NCBI GenBank assembly: GCA_043811005.1
Contig: JBDRNO010000247.1
Span: 1 to 45,734, forward strand
Reading direction: 5' to 3'
From: JBDRNO01 sp043811005
GTDB taxonomy: Bacteria; Bacteroidota; Bacteroidia; NORP154
DNA: 45,734 bases
The position numbers and the translations under genes were made by a program. The notes beneath the pieces are model-generated. The model saw nothing but the letters and a program-made list of their open reading frames with translations. It made no database searches and was not told where the DNA came from. Of this stretch, positions 42,922 through 45,734 are shown piece by piece. Every line of letters starts with the position of its first letter. Position 1 is the stretch's first letter.

Positions 42922-42962
42922 GATAGTTGAATTTGCAACTATCTTAATTACAACTATCTTTG
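42922..42962 (+). promoter_or_regulatory. Promoter and operator of the marR-tolC region
   Basis: TTTG (42932-42935), a 19-nt spacer and TATCTTTG (42955-42962) match the Bacteroidota consensus exactly. The palindrome GATAGTTG/CAACTATC (42922-42943) and a third half-site CAACTATC (42951-42958) overlap the promoter. That is the expected arrangement for repression by the MarR protein. Hairpin N lies between this promoter and the gene, giving a long leader of about 200 nt. Confidence 0.7.
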
Positions 42963-42978
42963 CCGCAATTAATTTATA

Positions 42979-43117
42979 GTATTGGAATTTCAGCGCTTTT
43001 CAATAAAATTTATTTTAGCATTTATTTTTTTGTATTTAATAAACAGTTGCTGGTTACTGGTTACTGGTTTTTTATTCTATCTGAAACATGCAAACTGCAT
43101 CCCGTAACCTGCAACGC
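42979..43117. repeat. Heptad-arm hairpin N
   Basis: The leader GTATTGGAATTTCAGCG resembles that of J and K. A TTTAATAAACAG boundary precedes a left arm of CTGGTTA units (43043-43068). Right arm 43089-43116 has TAACCTG/CAAACTG-type units. It lies between the marR promoter and the gene. Confidence 0.8.
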
Positions 43118-43169
43118 TATCTAAGTTTTAGGCCGTTTATAACTTATAACATCGCTTATTTATAAAATC

Positions 43170-43619
43170 ATGAACGCCACATTCAAGGAAATGCCTCTTG
43201 GAAGGTTGTTGGGACATACCGCCAAGAGTTATTTGGGTGCAATTTCCAAAAAGCTGAGCCACCTGGAAATGGATTCGCATTTTCATATTCATATTATTGT
43301 AGTAATTGATAAGACCGATGGCACCCTGTCACAGCAGGAGATAGCCAATGCACTTCAATTGGACAAAACCAGTGTTTTGAGAATAATTGATAATCTATCT
43401 GAAAAAGGTTTTGTGAAAAGAACAAAAAAACCTGACGACAGGAGAGCATATATAATTAAGCTGACTGACATGGGGAAAAGATTATTACCCAGGATATACA
43501 AAGCAGTTGATGAGCTTAACAAAGAGGCATTATCCGGATTGACCGGTAAGCAGATCAAAGCATTTTACTCTGTTTTGGAGGCGATAAATAAGAATATTTC
43601 CGGCCTTACAGGGGGATAG
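43170..43619 (+). CDS. MarR-family transcriptional regulator
   Basis: A 149-residue winged-helix protein. The recognition region is LSQQEIANALQLDKTSVLRIIDNLSEKGFVKRTKKPDDRRAYIIKLTDMG (about residues 50-100), with the wing and the D-x-R-A motif of the family. N- and C-terminal helices form the dimer interface. MarR proteins repress efflux genes and release on ligand binding. The tolC-type gene follows, consistent with control of an efflux system, and the promoter carries a matching palindrome. Confidence 0.9.
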   Translation: MNATFKEMPLGRLLGHTAKSYLGAISKKLSHLEMDSHFHIHIIVVIDKTDGTLSQQEIANALQLDKTSVLRIIDNLSEKGFVKRTKKPDDRRAYIIKLTDMGKRLLPRIYKAVDELNKEALSGLTGKQIKAFYSVLEAINKNISGLTGG

Positions 43620-43685
43620 GGGGTATAAAGGTATAAAGGGTATAGAGGTATAAAAATATAGTAATTTTATACCAATATATCCCCA
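43612..43685. repeat. Short-repeat hairpin of GGTATAAA words
   Basis: Left arm with 8-bp-period GGTATAAA-type units, right arm TTTTATACCAATATATCCCC. It lies in the 128-nt gap between the marR and tolC-type genes and includes the marR stop. Confidence 0.6.
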
Positions 43686-43713
43686 TTTCCTTATTACCTG
43701 CAAAGTATTATTG

Positions 43714-43729
43714 ATACGACATTTCGTAT
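43714..43729 (+). promoter_or_regulatory. Possible operator before the tolC-type gene
   Basis: ATACGACATTTCGTAT is a palindrome with 6-bp arms, 19 nt upstream of the start codon. It is a candidate second regulator site, but it does not match the GATAGTTG site. Confidence 0.35.
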
Positions 43730-43747
43730 AAATAAAAAAACATTTAA

Positions 43748-45088
43748 ATGAAACGAACTAATAAATATTTATCTGTAATTACATTATTGTTCATTTTTGT
43801 TTTATCTGCCTTTAAGGCGTATCCACAAAGCGACACACTTGAGTTAAGTCTGGATAAGGCAATTGAACTGGCATTGCAGGAAAACCGCAATATAAAAATA
43901 TCGGAACTGGAAATTCAGAAGTCAGAACTGATGATCAAAGAAACACTGGGCGGTTTACTTCCAAAAGTAGATGCTACAGGACAATATATCCGGAACATCA
44001 AAAAGCCGGTCATATTCCTCCCGGAAGGAAGTCCGTTTGGCACTGTAATGGAGATCGGTTCTGATAATTCTTATAATGGTACTTTATCAGCCAGTATTCC
44101 TGTTTTTTCAGGCCCGTTATTTTCAAGCATTCGTTTGGCTCGTATGGCATTGAATTTATCAAATGAAGCCAAAAGGGGTACAAGGATCAATATTGCTGCT
44201 GATGTAAAAAAGGCATATAATAATGTTTTGATTGCATCCGAAGCACTTAAGGTTATGGAAATGAGTTTTGATAATGCTGAGGAGAACCTGGAAAAGATCA
44301 AACATATGTCACGGCAGGGAATGGTTGCCGAATATGACCTTATTCGCGCCCAGGTGCAAACCGGAAACCTGAGGCCCCTTGTTAAACAGGCAAAAGATAA
44401 TCACAATTTAGCGCTCAATTTGCTTAAAATAACCATGGGATTAACCGCGGAGCAGGAGATCAGGGTAACAGATTCTTTAACCATTGACAAAGACAACATT
44501 ATGGAAAATGATCTCCCTGCAGCAGCATCAGACCTTTCTCAAAACTCAGCGCTCAGGCAATTGGATCACCAGTTAATGCTTACCGGCGAACAGGTAACAC
44601 TAACCCGGTCTTCCCGCTATCCCACAGTAGCCGTCTTTGGCAACTACCAATACCAGGCACAGGCAAATGATTTTAAGTTCGATGAATACACATGGGTAAA
44701 CACTTCATTGGTCGGATTACGGTTACAGGTCCCCATTTTTAACGGCTTTATTACAAAAAATAAAATTGCCAGGGAAATCATCGGTACTCAGCAAGTAATT
44801 GAACAAAAAAATATGCTTTCGGAGGCAATTAAAGTGCAGTTGAAAAACGAAATATATAAGATGGAGCAGTCATACAACCGCATTGAAACCCAACAGCAGA
44901 CCGTTTCGCTTGCGGAAAAAGGGTTTGAGATTGCTAAGACATGCTACGGCAGCGGAACCGGAACCCTGCTTGAGCTCAACGATGCCGGTCTCGCACTAAC
45001 ACAGGCAAAACTAAACTATTTGCAGGCGGTTTATGACTATAAAATTGCCCTGGTTGAATATGAAAAGTTGATGGGGCTGAATTATTAA
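43748..45088 (+). CDS. TolC-family outer-membrane efflux protein
   Basis: A 446-residue protein. The signal peptide ends near FKAYPQS. The body is the TolC pattern: LELSLDKAIELALQENRNIKISELEIQKSE, long amphipathic helices, and a second copy of the repeat from about residue 230 (ALRQLDHQLMLTGEQVTLTRSSRYPTVAVFGNYQYQ). It forms the outer-membrane channel of tripartite exporters. No membrane-fusion or RND pump gene follows in the window. Downstream lies a repeat tract and an S23/IVP gene. Confidence 0.9.
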   Translation: MKRTNKYLSVITLLFIFVLSAFKAYPQSDTLELSLDKAIELALQENRNIKISELEIQKSELMIKETLGGLLPKVDATGQYIRNIKKPVIFLPEGSPFGTVMEIGSDNSYNGTLSASIPVFSGPLFSSIRLARMALNLSNEAKRGTRINIAADVKKAYNNVLIASEALKVMEMSFDNAEENLEKIKHMSRQGMVAEYDLIRAQVQTGNLRPLVKQAKDNHNLALNLLKITMGLTAEQEIRVTDSLTIDKDNIMENDLPAAASDLSQNSALRQLDHQLMLTGEQVTLTRSSRYPTVAVFGNYQYQAQANDFKFDEYTWVNTSLVGLRLQVPIFNGFITKNKIAREIIGTQQVIEQKNMLSEAIKVQLKNEIYKMEQSYNRIETQQQTVSLAEKGFEIAKTCYGSGTGTLLELNDAGLALTQAKLNYLQAVYDYKIALVEYEKLMGLNY

Positions 45089-45143
45089 CTTATTTTAAAA
45101 GTATAGCTGGGGTGGGTAGAAACTAAACAGGTTATTAAAATAA

Positions 45144-45184
45144 ATTGTTTCATTGTTCGATTGTTAAATTGTTAAACTGTTAAA
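45144..45184. repeat. 8-bp-period repeat upstream of the S23/IVP gene (left arm only)
   Basis: Five units of the form TTGTTNNA, for example TTGTTAAA and CTGTTAAA, end 11 nt before the S23/IVP start codon. The matching right arm is not found, because the gene's 3' end is taken up by another palindromic element. Confidence 0.7.
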
Positions 45185-45195
45185 ATACATATAAT

Positions 45196-45573
45196 ATGGA
45201 AAAAAAGTATTTACAACTCAACGATATAGATGCTTATAGAAGGGCATTTAATTTGAGCAATTATGTATGGGATATAGTTATAAAATGGGACTGGTTCGCA
45301 AAGAAACATGTAGGTGGGCATTTTGTTGAGGCGGTTGATTCTATTTCTGCTAATATTTCAGAGGGATTTGGCAGATATCATAAGAAAGATAAAATCAAGT
45401 TCTATCGTTACAGCCAGGGTTCTTTGGAAGAAACATCTGACTGGAACGAAAAATCAAAAGTAATGGGGTTATTAACTAAAGAACAGTATGACCTTGTTTT
45501 CGTTGCTGTTAGGGTGTTTTTCTCATCAGGGAGATTCCTCGCTGCGCTCGGAATGACAAGCATAGTGGGCTGA
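45196..45573 (+). CDS. Four-helix-bundle protein (23S rRNA intervening-sequence family), 3' end altered
   Basis: A 125-residue protein. It has the S23/IVP family motifs: a first helix with AYRRAFNLSNYVWDIVIKWDWFAKK, then HFVEAVDSISANISEGFGRYHKKDKIKFYRYSQGSLEETSDW. Family members form a pentameric four-helix bundle with a positively charged surface and occur inside 23S rRNA intervening sequences and as free genes. The last residues (about 108-125, SSGRFLAALGMTSIVG) come from a common CTCGCTGCGCTCGGAATGACA-type repeat, so the natural end of helix 4 is missing. No rRNA is nearby, and no reverse transcriptase is present, which argues against a DGR Avd protein. Confidence 0.82.
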   Translation: MEKKYLQLNDIDAYRRAFNLSNYVWDIVIKWDWFAKKHVGGHFVEAVDSISANISEGFGRYHKKDKIKFYRYSQGSLEETSDWNEKSKVMGLLTKEQYDLVFVAVRVFFSSGRFLAALGMTSIVG

Positions 45574-45660
45574 AGAGGACAGGGATGCGGGGCGGCTTGT
45601 GCCGCCCCGCATCCCTGTCCTCCCAACGCAATAAGACCTGTCATTCCGAGTGCACAACTT
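45530..45660. mobile_element. Nested palindromic element with 22-bp perfect arms
   Basis: The inner stem 45575-45596 and 45601-45622 is perfect over 22 bp around TTGT. It is flanked by outer inverted words CGGAATGACA (45549-45558) and TGTCATTCCG (about 45639-45648). It is much GC-richer than the surroundings and supplies the 3' end of the S23/IVP gene. Confidence 0.75.
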
Positions 45661-45734
45661 TTGGGGTACAAAAGTAAAAAATACGAATGACGTTGTAAGT
45701 TTGCCACGATAAATAAAAAAGCAAGGCAAACTAC

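Larger units (their letters stand above)
42577..43169. other. 593-nt spacer: repeats, MarR promoter, hairpin N
   Basis: No gene seen. It holds a perfect CCCCCTTTT/AAAAGGGGG hairpin (42651-42669), a CTAACGGTAG tandem duplication inside an inverted repeat (42778-42811), the marR promoter/operator (42922-42962) and the heptad-arm hairpin N (42979-43117). Confidence 0.65.

Noticed and set aside
45196..45573. Four-helix-bundle protein as the Avd subunit of a diversity-generating retroelement
   Set aside because: No reverse transcriptase, template repeat or variable repeat is present. The sequence fits the S23/IVP family.

Overview
The window looks like chromosomal DNA from an environmental Bacteroidota. 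The evidence is AT-rich coding with very AT-rich spacers, promoter matches to the Bacteroidota consensus (TTTG, about 19 nt, TANNTTTG), a type IX secretion (T9SS) sorting-domain remnant, a DUF5686 protein with a carboxypeptidase-regulatory-like N-terminus, MORN_2 repeats, and a long PurF-type amidotransferase. I found no rRNA, tRNA, CRISPR array, transposase or phage gene.

Layout. Positions 1-14021 (minus strand) hold a probable glycosylation/methylation cluster. Reading in transcription order it has two SAM methyltransferases, a methyltransferase-glycosyltransferase fusion, and five tandem paralogues of a TMTC-like protein (multi-pass GT-C-type membrane domain plus C-terminal TPRs), with an FkbM methyltransferase between two of them. 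The last paralogue runs off the left edge and is out of frame at a 7-bp repeat tract. Positions 14269-18824 (plus) hold a probable envelope operon: an Ig-like/PapD-like periplasmic protein, a MORN_2 protein and a DUF5686 outer-membrane protein. Positions 19126-23510 hold a purF homologue and an unrecognised exported protein. Positions 23691-30039 (minus) carry two lipoproteins (one NlpC/P60-like, one ZU5-like), a possible lysozyme-like protein, a DUF4143 ATPase and a thioredoxin-TPR protein. Positions 31249-42576 (plus) hold a LolA-like protein, two FtsX-type permeases (the first broken), a LolD/MacB-like ATPase, a frameshifted AbgT transporter, a DUF1302-like beta-barrel and an MFS transporter; a minus-strand tripartite HipB-HipS-HipT-like toxin-antitoxin module lies among them. 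Positions 43170-45573 hold a MarR regulator, a TolC-type protein and a four-helix-bundle (S23/IVP) protein.

The most unusual feature is the spacer DNA. At least a dozen loci carry imperfect hairpins whose two arms are short tandem repeats with a period of mostly 7 bp. The repeat word differs at each locus. One such tract lies just upstream of the S23/IVP gene at the right end, and another hairpin encloses what looks like a 13-codon remnant of an S23/IVP gene. This resembles the known 23S rRNA intervening sequences, which are stems enclosing an S23 ORF. Similar 7-bp tracts lie in one linker of the TMTC-like genes, where the number of units decides the reading frame. A second class of GC-rich perfect palindromes is also common. 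One sits in frame inside a TMTC-like gene between 9-bp direct repeats, one interrupts an FtsX gene, and others form the ends of coding sequences.

All functional names come from recognising motifs by eye; no database search was run.
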